Numbered from the stretch's first letter, positions 16,752 to 26,540 are shown. The stretch is 64,000 nucleotides of DNA from Caldibacillus debilis DSM 16016 (GCF_000383875.1 NZ_KB912914.1:83363-147362), one strand, 5' to 3'. The notes: a model not told the origin generated them from the sequence alone. Translations and numbers: made by a program.

Positions 16752-17960
16752 TTATCGTTTCAAGTTCACCAATTCCTGCAAAATTTCATCGGACGTGGTG
16801 ATGATCCGGGTATTCGCCTGGAAGCCCCTTTGCGCGACGATCATTTCCGTAAATTCTTCGGAAAGGTCGACGTTGGACATCTCCAGGGCGCTGCTCATGA
16901 TCGTGCCGCGGCCGTCGCCGGGAACCCCGATGTTCGGCGTGCCGGAGTTCAACGATTGCTGGAACAAGTTCCCGCCCGCTTTCATGAGGCCGGAAGGATT
17001 GCTGAATTTGGCAATCGCCAAGGTGCCGAGGGTGACGACGGAGCCGTTGGAATACACGGCGTTGATTTCACCCCGCGGCCCGAAGCTGAAGCTTTCCAGC
17101 TGGCCTTCCGTCACCCCGTCGGCCGTGACGATGGCGTCGTTGGCCCCGGACACATGGGTCAACTGATTAAAATCGAAGTTGTAGGTGTAGGTGCCGCCGG
17201 CCACCGGAACACCCAGGCTTATGGCGCTGCCGTTCACCGTATTCCCGCCCTTGTCGGTGATGGAAACCACCCTGCCGTTATTGTCAAAAGTGATCGTGGC
17301 CTCCGGCTGGACGGTTCCGTCCGGCTGGGTGAAATAGAGGGCCCATTGATCCGTGCCGGTCTTTTGGAAATAGATGTTGATCCGTTCGACGCTGCCGGTA
17401 TCCGTGACCACTTCAAATTGTTGGGAATACAGGAAACCGTTTCCCGCATTATTCGACAAATTGCCGGAGACGGTCACCGAATTCGTCGGGATGAACGGCA
17501 TGACCGCGTTGACGTTGATCGTCACATCGCCCAGGTTGCCGTTCGCATCGAAGGCCTGCACCCGCAGTCCGTCGGCGTTCACCAAGGTTCCTTCGTTATC
17601 CAGGTAAAAGTTTCCGGCGCGGGTATAGTAGAGGGCGTTCCCTTGGCGGACGACGAAATACCCGTCGCCGTTGATGGCCAGGTCGAGGGATCTTCCCGTC
17701 GTCTGCGTGCTCGATTCCGTGTGGATCGTATCGATGGTGGCGATGGTGGCGCCCAACCCGACCTGCATCGGATTGACTCCGCCCCGGTTGGCCCGGGCGC
17801 CGCTGGCTCCCGCCAAGGTTTGATTGATGGTGTCTTTAAAGGTGACCCTGCTCTTTTTAAACCCGAAGGTGTTCACGTTGGCGATATTGTTTCCGATGAC
17901 ATCCAGTTTCGTTTGGAAATTGCGGATGCCGCTGATGGCGGAATACATGGAACGTAACAT
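16752..17960 (-). CDS. flgE: Flagellar hook protein FlgE
   Basis: Hook subunit of 402 residues. The N-terminal rod-hook helix (MLRSMYSAISGIRNFQTKLD, then NNIANVNTFGFKKSR) and the C-terminal heptad region (SNVDLSEEFTEMIVAQRGFQ) are both present, with the FlgG-type core LDLAINGDGYFVV in between. RBS GGAGGG precedes the ATG. About 115 bases separate it from the upstream small gene, with no gene in between. In B. subtilis this locus was formerly named flgG. Confidence 0.95.
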   Translation of the reverse strand: MLRSMYSAISGIRNFQTKLDVIGNNIANVNTFGFKKSRVTFKDTINQTLAGASGARANRGGVNPMQVGLGATIATIDTIHTESSTQTTGRSLDLAINGDGYFVVRQGNALYYTRAGNFYLDNEGTLVNADGLRVQAFDANGNLGDVTINVNAVMPFIPTNSVTVSGNLSNNAGNGFLYSQQFEVVTDTGSVERINIYFQKTGTDQWALYFTQPDGTVQPEATITFDNNGRVVSITDKGGNTVNGSAISLGVPVAGGTYTYNFDFNQLTHVSGANDAIVTADGVTEGQLESFSFGPRGEINAVYSNGSVVTLGTLAIAKFSNPSGLMKAGGNLFQQSLNSGTPNIGVPGDGRGTIMSSALEMSNVDLSEEFTEMIVAQRGFQANTRIITTSDEILQELVNLKR

Positions 17961-18075
17961 GGCTTTCCCTCCTGAACCTGATCAATTTTTCATCGATTCC
18001 GTTTAGCTGCTTCCGTCATTCCGCAGCTGCGCTTTCCCTGAAAGGGTCCAGCTTCGTCTTGCGGCGATCGGTTCT

Positions 18076-18453
18076 TCAATGGATGATGATCGCCCCGTTG
18101 ATGTTGGTGAAGATTTGCGACCCGGCCTCCTTCTGGTCCATGGCCGTGATCACCGTTCCGTTGGAGGCGCTGACGATCAGCGCCGCATCGCGCAGCAATA
18201 CGAGCGATTCTTTCACGCCCATCTTCTTCGCTTGTTCCACCTTTTCGCCGATCGTCTTCCAGTCCCGGTCGCTGATGACGATATTTCTTTTTTCCATCCG
18301 TTCCTTCGCGTGCTTGCTTACGGTCAATCCTCCGGTTTCCTGCAAAGCCTTTTGCAGCTCGCCGGCAAAACCGGATGAAACCCTCCGGTTTCCCGTTCCC
18401 CCTCCGGGCGGCAAATTGGCCAAAGGGGGAAAAATCGGTTTATGGATACCCAT
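18076..18453 (-). CDS. Flagellar operon protein of the TIGR02530 type
   Basis: A 125-residue protein of the family annotated as flagellar operon protein (TIGR02530), found between flgD and flgE in many Firmicutes. The conserved part is SKHAKERMEKRNIVISDRDW through the Asn/Gly-rich end QIFTNINGAIIIH. The ATG at 18453 has AAGGTGG five bases upstream; an in-frame ATG at 18474 overlaps the flgD stop. Cytoplasmic by sequence. The molecular role is not established; a hook-assembly accessory role is inferred from position only. Confidence 0.85.
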   Translation of the reverse strand: MGIHKPIFPPLANLPPGGGTGNRRVSSGFAGELQKALQETGGLTVSKHAKERMEKRNIVISDRDWKTIGEKVEQAKKMGVKESLVLLRDAALIVSASNGTVITAMDQKEAGSQIFTNINGAIIIH

Positions 18454-18470
18454 CGTTCCCACCTTCCGGA

Positions 18471-19115
18471 TCATCCGGCCGTTTCGATTTTGACAATTTG
18501 GCCGGCCGTGATTTTCGAATGTTGATCATCGTTCATGTGGAAGTAGATGATCCCGTCCTTTACCGAAACGGATTGGACGACAGCCTGCCTTTCCGCGCCC
18601 TGTTCATCCGTCCAGGTGATCTTTTTCCCGATCAGGGCGCTCGCTTCCACGATGGACGAACCGAAGGCATCTTTCACGCCCGAGATGTTTCCCGGCTTCA
18701 GTTCCGTCCCGTCCTCCAAATAAAAGACCGGTTCGCCGGACTTGAACATGACGGAGACGATGCGGCCCGTTCCCTTCTTGACGACCGGCTGCCCGCCGGA
18801 ATCCTGCGGATATTCGACGATATGCCAGTCGACCTCCTTGCCGACGAAGGAAGAGTAGCCGATATACAAATTTTCCTTCTGCAAGGCAATCAAATTTTCC
18901 ATGGAATCGGCAACTTCCATCATCTGCTCCAATTGGGAAAAGGTGGCCATCTGGGCAATGAAGTCCTTGTCCTCCAACGGGTTCAAGGGATCCTGGTTCT
19001 TCAGCTGAGCCATCAATATTTTCAAAAAGGCATCCTTGCCGAGCACGTTGCCGGGGGATTGGTTCCGGTTGGCTGCGTTGGCATAGAAAAGGCTCGAGTC
19101 AATGGCATTGGTCAT
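18471..19115 (-). CDS. flgD: Hook cap/scaffold protein FlgD
   Basis: FlgD (214 residues) caps the growing hook and guides FlgE assembly. The conserved N-terminal export and assembly region LGKDAFLKILMAQLKNQDPL, with LEDKDFIAQMATFSQLEQM, is clear at about residues 25-65. A Tudor/FnIII-like C-terminal part follows. The ATG at 19115 is preceded by AGGTGA; a GTG at 19124 is in frame but overlaps the RBS. It follows fliK directly. Confidence 0.95.
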   Translation of the reverse strand: MTNAIDSSLFYANAANRNQSPGNVLGKDAFLKILMAQLKNQDPLNPLEDKDFIAQMATFSQLEQMMEVADSMENLIALQKENLYIGYSSFVGKEVDWHIVEYPQDSGGQPVVKKGTGRIVSVMFKSGEPVFYLEDGTELKPGNISGVKDAFGSSIVEASALIGKKITWTDEQGAERQAVVQSVSVKDGIIYFHMNDDQHSKITAGQIVKIETAG

Positions 19116-19124
19116 AACGATCAC

Positions 19125-20393
19125 CTAGATTTCGTAGTTTAACAAGGTTTCTGAAAAGGAATGCTCCTGTTCGTCCTCCCGCTTTTCCGGGTTCTGCTGT
19201 TCCCGGCCGGGATTCCTGCCGTTGTCCCCGGAGTATTGGGGGAGCGTTTCCTTCCTTTCCGAATGGACGTGGATGAGTTCAATCCGGTCCACCGTGATGT
19301 TTTGCTGGACAAAGGCCTGGCGCAGCGCATGGAGCTGCGATTCCAAAATCTCCTTCGCCGCCGTGGTGGAAGTCACGATTTTGGCCGTCAAACCCTGTTC
19401 CTGCTGGATCAACTGGATCTTCAAGGCGCCGAGTTCCTTCGGGTGGAGCCGCACGGTGAGCTGTTCCGTATTCCCGAACTTTTGAAAGGCCGATTTCGCG
19501 ATCACCGCTTGCAGCTGGTCGATGAATTGCTGATAGGTCAGGGGCTTCCCCTCTTTGACGAGAAACAGGGTCGGAATCTCAAGCTTGGCCGAAAAGGACG
19601 AAAAATCGGCGGCGTTCCCAGCCTGCGGCGGAAGGTGGACCGCTTCCGGCGTCCCCTTTGGCTCTCCGGAATAAGGGATTCCGAATTGGGCTGGCTTCTT
19701 CACAACGGGAAGGGCTGGCTTCGTTCCCCCATCGGCCATTCTCGCAAATATTTCCTTGATGAAATCCGGGCGGGCATCCTGCATTAGCTTTTCCGCCAGC
19801 CGGAGGAGCTCCCCGTCGTTTTTCCAAGCGCCGGCCTTCAGCCATTGTTCCATGGTTCCGAAGGCATTGGCGGACCGGGTCAAATCGCCGGACGGCTGTT
19901 TACCGGCAAAAGCTTTGGCCGGATCCGGATTCGCCTCCAAAAAACGGGCGATGAATTGGGAAAGGATTTCAAGGGCGTCCGCGACGGCCCGTTCATCCGC
20001 CGGATCCCGCGTCCCTTCCTGCCCGGACATCCCAAGGGAAAGGGCGATTCTGTCCGCTTCCTCCTCCGGGAGATCGAGAAGGCGGATGAACCGGGATAGG
20101 AGGGAGTCCCATTCTTCCATTCCCACTTCTCCAGGCGGCCGTTCATCCCCCGTACTCTCGGTCTGATCCGGGAAGCGGGCCGGAACAAAAGGCGGCATGA
20201 ACGGAGATGGGATGGGCGATTTTTCCCCTTTTCCCTGCCGGTTTCCTTGCTCTTCTCCCTTCTCCCCCGCGTAACGGAGCATCAGGGCCTTGAATCCGCC
20301 GCCGTCCTTGACGGGCTGTCCCCCGAAGGGCGATTCCTTCCCCCCGGCAAAAGCGGGAATTTCGATCAAACCGGAAAATCCTGCAATCTCCAT
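19125..20393 (-). CDS. fliK: Hook-length control protein FliK
   Basis: FliK (422 residues) measures hook length and triggers the FlhB switch. The N-terminal two thirds is low-conservation, Gly/Pro/Glu-rich export and ruler sequence. The C-terminal specificity-switch domain is recognised at about residues 300-375 by LTVRLHPKELGALKIQLIQQ and the following AKEILESQLHALRQAF. A very strong GGAGGTG lies six bases before the ATG at 20393, which rules out longer in-frame starts. The tail after the domain is Asn/Glu/Lys-rich. Confidence 0.93.
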   Translation of the reverse strand: MEIAGFSGLIEIPAFAGGKESPFGGQPVKDGGGFKALMLRYAGEKGEEQGNRQGKGEKSPIPSPFMPPFVPARFPDQTESTGDERPPGEVGMEEWDSLLSRFIRLLDLPEEEADRIALSLGMSGQEGTRDPADERAVADALEILSQFIARFLEANPDPAKAFAGKQPSGDLTRSANAFGTMEQWLKAGAWKNDGELLRLAEKLMQDARPDFIKEIFARMADGGTKPALPVVKKPAQFGIPYSGEPKGTPEAVHLPPQAGNAADFSSFSAKLEIPTLFLVKEGKPLTYQQFIDQLQAVIAKSAFQKFGNTEQLTVRLHPKELGALKIQLIQQEQGLTAKIVTSTTAAKEILESQLHALRQAFVQQNITVDRIELIHVHSERKETLPQYSGDNGRNPGREQQNPEKREDEQEHSFSETLLNYEI

Positions 20394-20421
20394 TTTTTCA
20401 CCTCCTTTCAAGGGTCTTCCT

Positions 20422-21003
20422 TCATTCCGTTTCGGAAAGAAGGGAAGTAAATTTCGCCGCATCCTGCGGGGACATCTTCTCCAAGATGCGGGCAAGGTTT
20501 TCTTCCTTCAATTGGGAAAGGATGCTGACCGCCCGCTTTTCATCCATGGCGGCAAAAATCGCCGCGGCCTTTTTCGGAGCCATTTTTTCATAGGTCCGCA
20601 CCACGTCCGGCCCCTTTTGCCCGCTTGCATTCTGCTCGTTTTCCTTTTCCAGATTCTCCTTTTCCCTCTGCAGTTTTTCATTTTCCCGGGTCAGGTTCTC
20701 GATCTCTTTTTCCAGCCGGTCGATATCCTTCTGCAGGCTCTCCTTCTCCTCTTCCTCCTGTCTCAGTTTCCCTTCCAATTCCGCGATCCTTTTTTCATAT
20801 TGGCTGTCACGTTCGTCCCCGCCCGCCATTTTCCCGACGACGGGCAGATTGCCGAGCCATTTCTTTCCTTCTTCTAAAACATTGATTCCGGAGATGGACA
20901 AAACCGCCACGAGCACGACGATTCCGAACAAGAGCGGGATCAATGTTCCGTAGAAGATCCAATGAAAGAGGTGCGATTTTTTTTCCTGATCCTCTCTTTC
21001 CAT
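20422..21003 (-). CDS. ylxF: MotE-like membrane protein YlxF
   Basis: A 193-residue protein with one N-terminal membrane helix (about residues 18-40), a long Glu/Lys coiled coil (about 70-130) and a C-terminal MgtE-N-like domain (YEKMAPKKAAAIFAAMDEKR, then ILSQLKEENLARILEKM). This architecture matches YlxF of B. subtilis and MotE-type chaperones. A role in motor or stator assembly is inferred from that similarity and from its place between fliJ and fliK. The ATG at 21003 was chosen over the in-frame GTG at 21012. Confidence 0.88.
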   Translation of the reverse strand: MEREDQEKKSHLFHWIFYGTLIPLLFGIVVLVAVLSISGINVLEEGKKWLGNLPVVGKMAGGDERDSQYEKRIAELEGKLRQEEEEKESLQKDIDRLEKEIENLTRENEKLQREKENLEKENEQNASGQKGPDVVRTYEKMAPKKAAAIFAAMDEKRAVSILSQLKEENLARILEKMSPQDAAKFTSLLSETE

Positions 21004-21005
21004 TC

Positions 21006-21461
21006 CTACCACCCGTTTCTCCTTAATGCGCTGCGGGAGGAAATTTCATCCAGATCCTTCGTTTCCTTCCATTTTTCCAGCTGCAAAAACATTTGATAGT
21101 CTTTTTCTTTCATTCTTTCATATTTTTTTACTTCCACGTTTTTCTCCACGAGCCGCCGGTATTCTTCGTTCATTTTGTCCCTGGCGCGGATGACCAGCTG
21201 CTGGTAGTGATCGATCTCCCGCTGCAAGTTGGCCAAATATCGCTGGAATTCGCGGAGGCGATCGACGGAGAGGCCGTCCCGGATCCTCTTCTCCCGCTCC
21301 GCTTCCAATTCTTCCTTTTCCTTCAGCAGCCGGTAGAGGCCTTGGGCGGCTTCTTCAAACCTCCGGACCGCCTGGTGGTACGAATTGACCGCTTCGTTTT
21401 TTTCCATGGTGCGTACGGAAAGGATTTTTTCAAACCGGTAGGAGAAAACCAATTCATTCAC
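21006..21461 (-). CDS. fliJ: Flagellar export stalk protein FliJ
   Basis: FliJ (151 residues) is an all-helical coiled coil that projects from the FliI ATPase ring to FlhA. The opening FSYRFEKILSVRTMEKNEA and the Glu/Arg-rich heptads throughout are typical. It overlaps the 3' end of fliI by 8 bases. Weak sequence conservation is normal for the family, so the call relies on fold prediction and position. Confidence 0.93.
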   Translation of the reverse strand: MNELVFSYRFEKILSVRTMEKNEAVNSYHQAVRRFEEAAQGLYRLLKEKEELEAEREKRIRDGLSVDRLREFQRYLANLQREIDHYQQLVIRARDKMNEEYRRLVEKNVEVKKYERMKEKDYQMFLQLEKWKETKDLDEISSRSALRRNGW

Positions 21462-22770
21462 CCGCCATCAGCTGATGTAATCGTCCGACGCTTTCTTCCA
21501 TCGAGTACTTCTCATTGACCTTCTGCTTCAAAAATTCCACGATCTTCGGGTAATAATCGATGGCCCGGTCGATTTCCGGCGATGTCCCCCGTTTATAGGC
21601 CCCGATATTGATCAGGTCTTCGGAGCGGACATAGGTATCCATGATTTCCCGCAAGCTTTCCGCGCTCCTTTGGTGGCTTTCGTCCACGATCGCATTCATC
21701 AGGCGGCTGATGCTCTTCAGCACGTTGATCGCCGGATAATGGCCCTTGTTGGCCAGGGCCCGGTCCAAAACGATATGGCCGTCGAGGATCCCCCTTACCG
21801 CGTCGGCGATCGGCTCGTTGAAATCGTCGCCGTCGACGAGCACCGTATAAAAGGCGGTGATCGATCCCTTCTCGTTCGTCCCGGTCCGTTCCAGCAGCTG
21901 GGGAAGCAGGGAAAAGACGGAGGGCGTGTATCCCTTCGTTGCCGGCGGCTCGCCGACCGCCAGGCCGATCTCCCGCTGCGCCATGGCGATCCGGGTGACC
22001 GAATCCATCATCAAGAGAACGTCCATTCCCCGGTCGCGGAAATACTCGGCGATGGAAGTGGCCGTAAAGGCCCCCTTAATCCGCATCAGCGCCGGCTGGT
22101 CTCCCGTAGCAGCAACCACGATGGACCGTTCCAATCCTTCCTTTCCCAAGTCCCTTTCGATGAATTCCCGCACTTCCCTGCCCCGCTCGCCGATCAAGGC
22201 GATCACGTTCAAATCCGCCTTCGTATTCCGGGCGATCATCCCGAGCAGGGTGCTTTTCCCAACGCCGCTTCCGGCAAAGATGCCCACCCGCTGTCCCTTT
22301 CCGATCGTAAGCAAGCTGTCGATGCTCTTAATGCCGACTTCCAGCGGCTCGGAAATCGGCGGACGCAACAGGGGGTTGGGAGGCTGCTGCTGGGTGGAAA
22401 ATTCCCTCATCTTCTTCGGCAAGGGGCTCCCGTCCAAAGGTTCCCCCAAGGAATTCAACACCTTTCCGACCAATTGGGGCCCCACTTTTATTTTCAAGGA
22501 CTCCCCGGTGCTCTCCACGATCCATCCCGGCGCGATGTCCTGAACGGAGGTATAGGGCATGATCAGGACGGATTCCCCGCGGAATCCGACCGCCTCCCCG
22601 ATGATCCTTTTCTTCCTGTCGCTGCCGTTCGGAAAGATGTAACAGATATCGCCGACCGAACAGGGCGGCCCCTGGGATTCGATCATGATGCCGACGACTT
22701 GTTTGACGCGGCCGTAACGTTTGTAAGGGTCGATATACTGGAGTTCGGACAAGAGCTGGTCTATGTTCAT
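21454..22770 (-). CDS. fliI: Flagellum-specific export ATPase FliI
   Basis: FliI (438 residues) is the hexameric ATPase, related to F1 beta, that powers early substrate delivery. The P-loop is GIFAGSGVGKSTLL (near residue 165), with LIGERGREVREF and the Walker B LLMMDSVTRIAMAQREIGLA. The ATG at 22770 has GGAGG six bases upstream and gives the B. subtilis length; a TTG two codons earlier lies within the RBS. It lies in the cluster fliH-fliI-fliJ. Confidence 0.97.
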   Translation of the reverse strand: MNIDQLLSELQYIDPYKRYGRVKQVVGIMIESQGPPCSVGDICYIFPNGSDRKKRIIGEAVGFRGESVLIMPYTSVQDIAPGWIVESTGESLKIKVGPQLVGKVLNSLGEPLDGSPLPKKMREFSTQQQPPNPLLRPPISEPLEVGIKSIDSLLTIGKGQRVGIFAGSGVGKSTLLGMIARNTKADLNVIALIGERGREVREFIERDLGKEGLERSIVVAATGDQPALMRIKGAFTATSIAEYFRDRGMDVLLMMDSVTRIAMAQREIGLAVGEPPATKGYTPSVFSLLPQLLERTGTNEKGSITAFYTVLVDGDDFNEPIADAVRGILDGHIVLDRALANKGHYPAINVLKSISRLMNAIVDESHQRSAESLREIMDTYVRSEDLINIGAYKRGTSPEIDRAIDYYPKIVEFLKQKVNEKYSMEESVGRLHQLMAGE

Positions 22771-22772
22771 GT

Positions 22773-23543
22773 TCAACCTCCGTCCGCGATCTTCAAAAGC
22801 TTCTCCCGGATCTCCATCAGCTGGGCGTCCACGCTGGCATCGATGCGGCCGCCTTCCGTTTCGATGATGCAGCCCGTCTCCGGCACTTCATCGGAAGGAT
22901 AGATCAAAAGTTCCCCGTTTTGGAAGTACAAGGACCGGAGCTCTTCTTTCTGCTCCAAAACGAGAGGATACATTTTGTAGTGGACGATCACCCGGACTTC
23001 CCGGTATTCTTTCGCCTCCTGGATCGCCTTTTTCACAAGGGGAAGGAAGTTTTCCGGATTTTCTTCGATCTTCATGTTCAGTATTTTTTCCGCTACGGCC
23101 AAACCGATCGCCAGGATCGTTTTTTCCGATTGTTCGATATGGGAAAAATAATCCTTTTTCGCCAAGTCGACCGTTTCCTTCGCCTCGGCGATCGATTTTG
23201 CCGCTTCCGCATAGCCCGCCTGCCTTCCGAGCAAGCGTCCTTCCTCATATCCTTCCTTTTTTGCCCTCTCGGCGATCTGCCCGATCTCTTCCATCATTTT
23301 CTGCCTTTCCCGTTCCGCCTCTTCCTTCATCCGCAGCGCTTCCCGCTTCGCTTCGGAGAGGATGGCCTCCGCCTTTTTCCTCGTCTCTTCCCAATCGATG
23401 GCCGGTTCAACGTCGGCCGGTTCAGGGAGCAAATCCGTTTTTTGTTCCTCGGGCGCCGGTTTTTCCAGCGTCCGAATGCGGATGGTTCTTCCGGCCTGCC
23501 GGCTGAACCGGGCGCCTTTAATAACTTTAGACAATAATGTCAT
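22773..23543 (-). CDS. fliH: Flagellar export ATPase regulator FliH
   Basis: FliH (256 residues) binds FliI and links it to the C-ring. After a short N terminus (MTLLSKVIKGARFSRQ) comes a long Glu/Lys/Arg coiled coil (about 60-130) and a C-terminal V-ATPase-E-like domain. The ATG at 23543 lies inside the end of fliG (17-base overlap) with GGCGGGGGTG upstream. Length is normal for Bacillaceae. Confidence 0.92.
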   Translation of the reverse strand: MTLLSKVIKGARFSRQAGRTIRIRTLEKPAPEEQKTDLLPEPADVEPAIDWEETRKKAEAILSEAKREALRMKEEAERERQKMMEEIGQIAERAKKEGYEEGRLLGRQAGYAEAAKSIAEAKETVDLAKKDYFSHIEQSEKTILAIGLAVAEKILNMKIEENPENFLPLVKKAIQEAKEYREVRVIVHYKMYPLVLEQKEELRSLYFQNGELLIYPSDEVPETGCIIETEGGRIDASVDAQLMEIREKLLKIADGG

Positions 23544-24537
23544 CACCCCCGCCGCGGGCAATCACGATTTCGCCGCTCTCTTCGAGGCGGCGGATGACGG
23601 AAACGATGCGGGATTGGGCTTCTTCGACGTCGCGCAGGCGCACCGGGCCCATGATTTCCATTTCCTGCTTAAAGGTTTCGCTCATCCGTTTGGACATGTT
23701 TTTGAAGATGACTTCTTTCACTTCATCGCTGGCCACCTTCAAGGCAAGCAGCAAGTCATCGTTGTCGCAATCGCGGATGACGAGCTGGATCGCCCGGTTA
23801 TCCAGCGTGACGATATCCTCGAAGACGAACATCCTTTTCTTGATCTCTTCGGCGAGTTCGGGATCCTGTTCGGCCAGCGTATCGAGGATCGTCCGTTCCG
23901 TGGACCGGTCGACCCCGTTCAAAACATCCACGACCGCCTCGATGCCGCCCGTTTTCGTATAGTCGTGGGTAAAGGTGGCCGACAATTTTTGCTCCAATAT
24001 CTGCTCCACTTCATAAATGACTTCCGGGGAGGTGCTGTCCATCAGGGCGATTCTTTTCGCCACATCCGCCTGCATCTCCTGGGGCAGGTTGGAAAGAATC
24101 TGGGCCGCCTGATTCGGTTCCAAATAGGACAGAACCAAGGCGATCGTCTGCGGATGCTCGTTTTGAATAAAGTTCAAGATCTGGTTCGGATCCGTTTTCC
24201 TGGCAAAATCGAAGGGCCTGACCTGCAAGGTGGAAGTGAGGCGGTTGATGATGGCCGCCGCCTGGTCGGGACCGAGGGCTTTTTCCAAAACCATTTTGGC
24301 GTACCCGATGCCTCCCTGGGCGATGTAATCCTGGGCGACGGCCAAATGGTAAAACTCGTTGACGACCTCATCCTTTTTCTGCGATTCGACTTTTTTAATG
24401 CTGGAGATTTCCAACGTCAATTTTTCGATTTCTTCTTCCGTCAAATATTTGTAAATGGAGGCGGACACATCCGGTCCGAGGGAGATGAGAAGGATGGCAG
24501 CTTTTTGTTTTCCCGTCAACTCTTTCGTTTTCACCAA
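23527..24537 (-). CDS. fliG: Flagellar motor switch protein FliG
   Basis: FliG (336 residues) is the rotor protein that contacts MotA and FliF. The N-terminal domain, the middle EHPQ motif region (NEHPQTIALVLSYLEPNQAA) and the C-terminal torque domain with its charged helix (QLVIRDCDNDDLLLALK) are all present. Start is the TTG at 24537, eight bases after GGAGGG; a GTG directly follows and could also serve. Order fliF-fliG-fliH is conserved. Confidence 0.97.
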   Translation of the reverse strand: MVKTKELTGKQKAAILLISLGPDVSASIYKYLTEEEIEKLTLEISSIKKVESQKKDEVVNEFYHLAVAQDYIAQGGIGYAKMVLEKALGPDQAAAIINRLTSTLQVRPFDFARKTDPNQILNFIQNEHPQTIALVLSYLEPNQAAQILSNLPQEMQADVAKRIALMDSTSPEVIYEVEQILEQKLSATFTHDYTKTGGIEAVVDVLNGVDRSTERTILDTLAEQDPELAEEIKKRMFVFEDIVTLDNRAIQLVIRDCDNDDLLLALKVASDEVKEVIFKNMSKRMSETFKQEMEIMGPVRLRDVEEAQSRIVSVIRRLEESGEIVIARGGGDDIIV

Positions 24538-24550
24538 TGGAACCGCCCTC

Positions 24551-26152
24551 CTAATCTTCGCTTAACCAAGTGCGCAGCAGCTTGGCGAATTCTTCAGGCT
24601 GCTCTTTCGCCATTTTCTCGATTTGTTTTCTCCGCAAGGATGTTTCCGATTCTTTTCCTTCGATTTCCGGAACTTCCGCCGGCGCTTCTTCCCTGTTGAC
24701 GTCTTCGGCGGCGGACAACGCCTCCTCCTCTTCTTCCCGTCTTCTCCTCCTTATGTACAGAACGGTCAAGACGATCAGCGCGATCAGCAAAGCGGCTCCG
24801 ACGATATACGCCCAAAGGGGAATCCGGCTCTCCGCCTGCGGCTCGTTGGCGGGACTGCCGAGCAGCGGCTGCACCGTTACCGCGATTTTTTGGGAAATCT
24901 CGTCATCGGTCAGCGGTTCGTCGATGGTGTCCTTGTCGATCGACGTCCGGACGATCGTGCTCAAAATTTGCCGGATGCCGTCTTCAATCTCCAGCGGATC
25001 CGCACCTTCCCCTTCCGGCGGTTCGGCGATCACCTGGATGCCGAGATCGCGGATCTTATAGGGGCTTTCGATGATCTCCCGGCGGATCCGGTTCACTTCG
25101 TAATTGATCGTCTCTTCGGTCTTTTCATATTCCCCTTCGCCGTTTCTCCCCTCCAAATAGGTGCTGCCGAGGGGATCGGTATTATCTTCCGCCTGCGGCG
25201 TTCCGCCGGCCGCAGCGCCGTTTCCGGTATAGGATTCGCTGATCCGTTGGGCGCTGATCGCGATCCCTTCCATATTTTCCTCGTCAACCGGTTCGACCAG
25301 ATTTTCTTCCCTTTTCTCCTGGGTAAAGTCGATGTCGGCGGTAACCGAGACGACGGCTTTTCCGGGGCCCATCAGCATGCTGAGCATGCTTTGCACTTGC
25401 TTTTGGATGTCCTTTTCGATTTCCTTCTTAATGGCAAATTGATTTGCAAACCCGGCCGTATTGGAAGAATTTTCATCTTCCATTTCCAAGTAATTAAAAT
25501 TCTGATCCATGATGACGATATTATCGGTAGGCAGATTCGGCACGCTTTTGGAAACGAGCGTATACAACGCCCTTATTTGCTTTTGGTCGAAATTGTAGCC
25601 GGGTTCGGTTTGAAGGACGATGGAAGCCGAGGCTTCTTCTTCCTTGTCATTGACAAAAATCCCTTTTTCGGGAAGATTGATCATGACCTTCGCATCGCGG
25701 ATGCCATCGATGCTTTTGATTAAATTTTCCAGTTCGGTCTGCATCGCATCCAGCTTGATCACGTTGAATTCGTTGTCGGTAATCCCTAGGCCCGCCTTTT
25801 CACTGAAGAAGGAATAATCGATGCTGCCCGATTTCGGAAGGCCTTCGGCAGCCAGTTCCACCTTCAGGGCATCCGCCTGATCCTTCGGCACTTTGATCGT
25901 CGTCCCGCCGTCGGCGATTTCCGACTTGATTCCCCGGGCATCCAGCATCTCTTTGATGGAACCGGTTTCCGCCGGCGTCAAATCCTTATATAAAGGGACG
26001 AGCGGGGTCCTCGTCGTAAAGAAGATTAAAAGGCTTACAGCCGTAATGAAGACAAGGACCGAGGCGATCAATATCCCCTTTTGGCGCCGGCTCCGTCGGG
26101 ACCATGCGGTTTTCAGTTTCTGCCAATATTGCTGTATCTTCTCCTTCATCAT
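24551..26152 (-). CDS. fliF: Flagellar MS-ring protein FliF
   Basis: FliF (533 residues) builds the MS ring. An N-terminal membrane helix (about 27-47) is followed by two ring-building motifs (YscJ-like, about 50-220) and a low-complexity middle region. A second membrane helix (about 445-470) then leads to a cytoplasmic tail (about 475-533) that binds FliG. RBS GGAGAGGGT precedes two tandem ATGs. Standard length. Confidence 0.97.
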   Translation of the reverse strand: MMKEKIQQYWQKLKTAWSRRSRRQKGILIASVLVFITAVSLLIFFTTRTPLVPLYKDLTPAETGSIKEMLDARGIKSEIADGGTTIKVPKDQADALKVELAAEGLPKSGSIDYSFFSEKAGLGITDNEFNVIKLDAMQTELENLIKSIDGIRDAKVMINLPEKGIFVNDKEEEASASIVLQTEPGYNFDQKQIRALYTLVSKSVPNLPTDNIVIMDQNFNYLEMEDENSSNTAGFANQFAIKKEIEKDIQKQVQSMLSMLMGPGKAVVSVTADIDFTQEKREENLVEPVDEENMEGIAISAQRISESYTGNGAAAGGTPQAEDNTDPLGSTYLEGRNGEGEYEKTEETINYEVNRIRREIIESPYKIRDLGIQVIAEPPEGEGADPLEIEDGIRQILSTIVRTSIDKDTIDEPLTDDEISQKIAVTVQPLLGSPANEPQAESRIPLWAYIVGAALLIALIVLTVLYIRRRRREEEEEALSAAEDVNREEAPAEVPEIEGKESETSLRRKQIEKMAKEQPEEFAKLLRTWLSED

Positions 26153-26228
26153 ACCCTCTCCGAAATCCCAGTTCTTTTGCGTTCAGCCAATTCCCGCGTT
26201 CCGGCCCCCGGCCGAAACGGACACCCTT

Positions 26229-26540
26229 TTATATCTGCATCCTCATGATTTCCTGATAGGCTTCGATCACTTTATTGCGTATTTCCAGGGTCGCCTGCAA
26301 AGCGATCGAGGCTTTTTCGGCGGCGATCATCACCTGGTGGAGCTCCACATCCTGCCCCAAGGCCAATTTTTCCGTCATTTGATCCGACTGGACCTGCAAT
26401 TCGTTCACCTTATTGATCGCATCCTTCAAAAAGGATGCGAAGCTTTGCTCCGTCCGCTGCGTCTCCGGGCTTGGTGCCAAATTCCTCGCAGGACTGACCG
26501 GCGCCGTCGCCGGATTGAGGAAAACCGATTCAATGGCCAT
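26229..26540 (-). CDS. fliE: MS ring-rod junction protein FliE
   Basis: FliE (103 residues) joins the rod to the MS ring and is among the first exported proteins. The C-terminal helix pair with KLALGQDVELHQVMIAAEKA and TLEIRNKVIEAYQEIMRMQI is diagnostic. RBS AAAGGTGG lies upstream. It sits between flgC and fliF as in other Bacillus fla/che operons. Confidence 0.96.
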   Translation of the reverse strand: MAIESVFLNPATAPVSPARNLAPSPETQRTEQSFASFLKDAINKVNELQVQSDQMTEKLALGQDVELHQVMIAAEKASIALQATLEIRNKVIEAYQEIMRMQI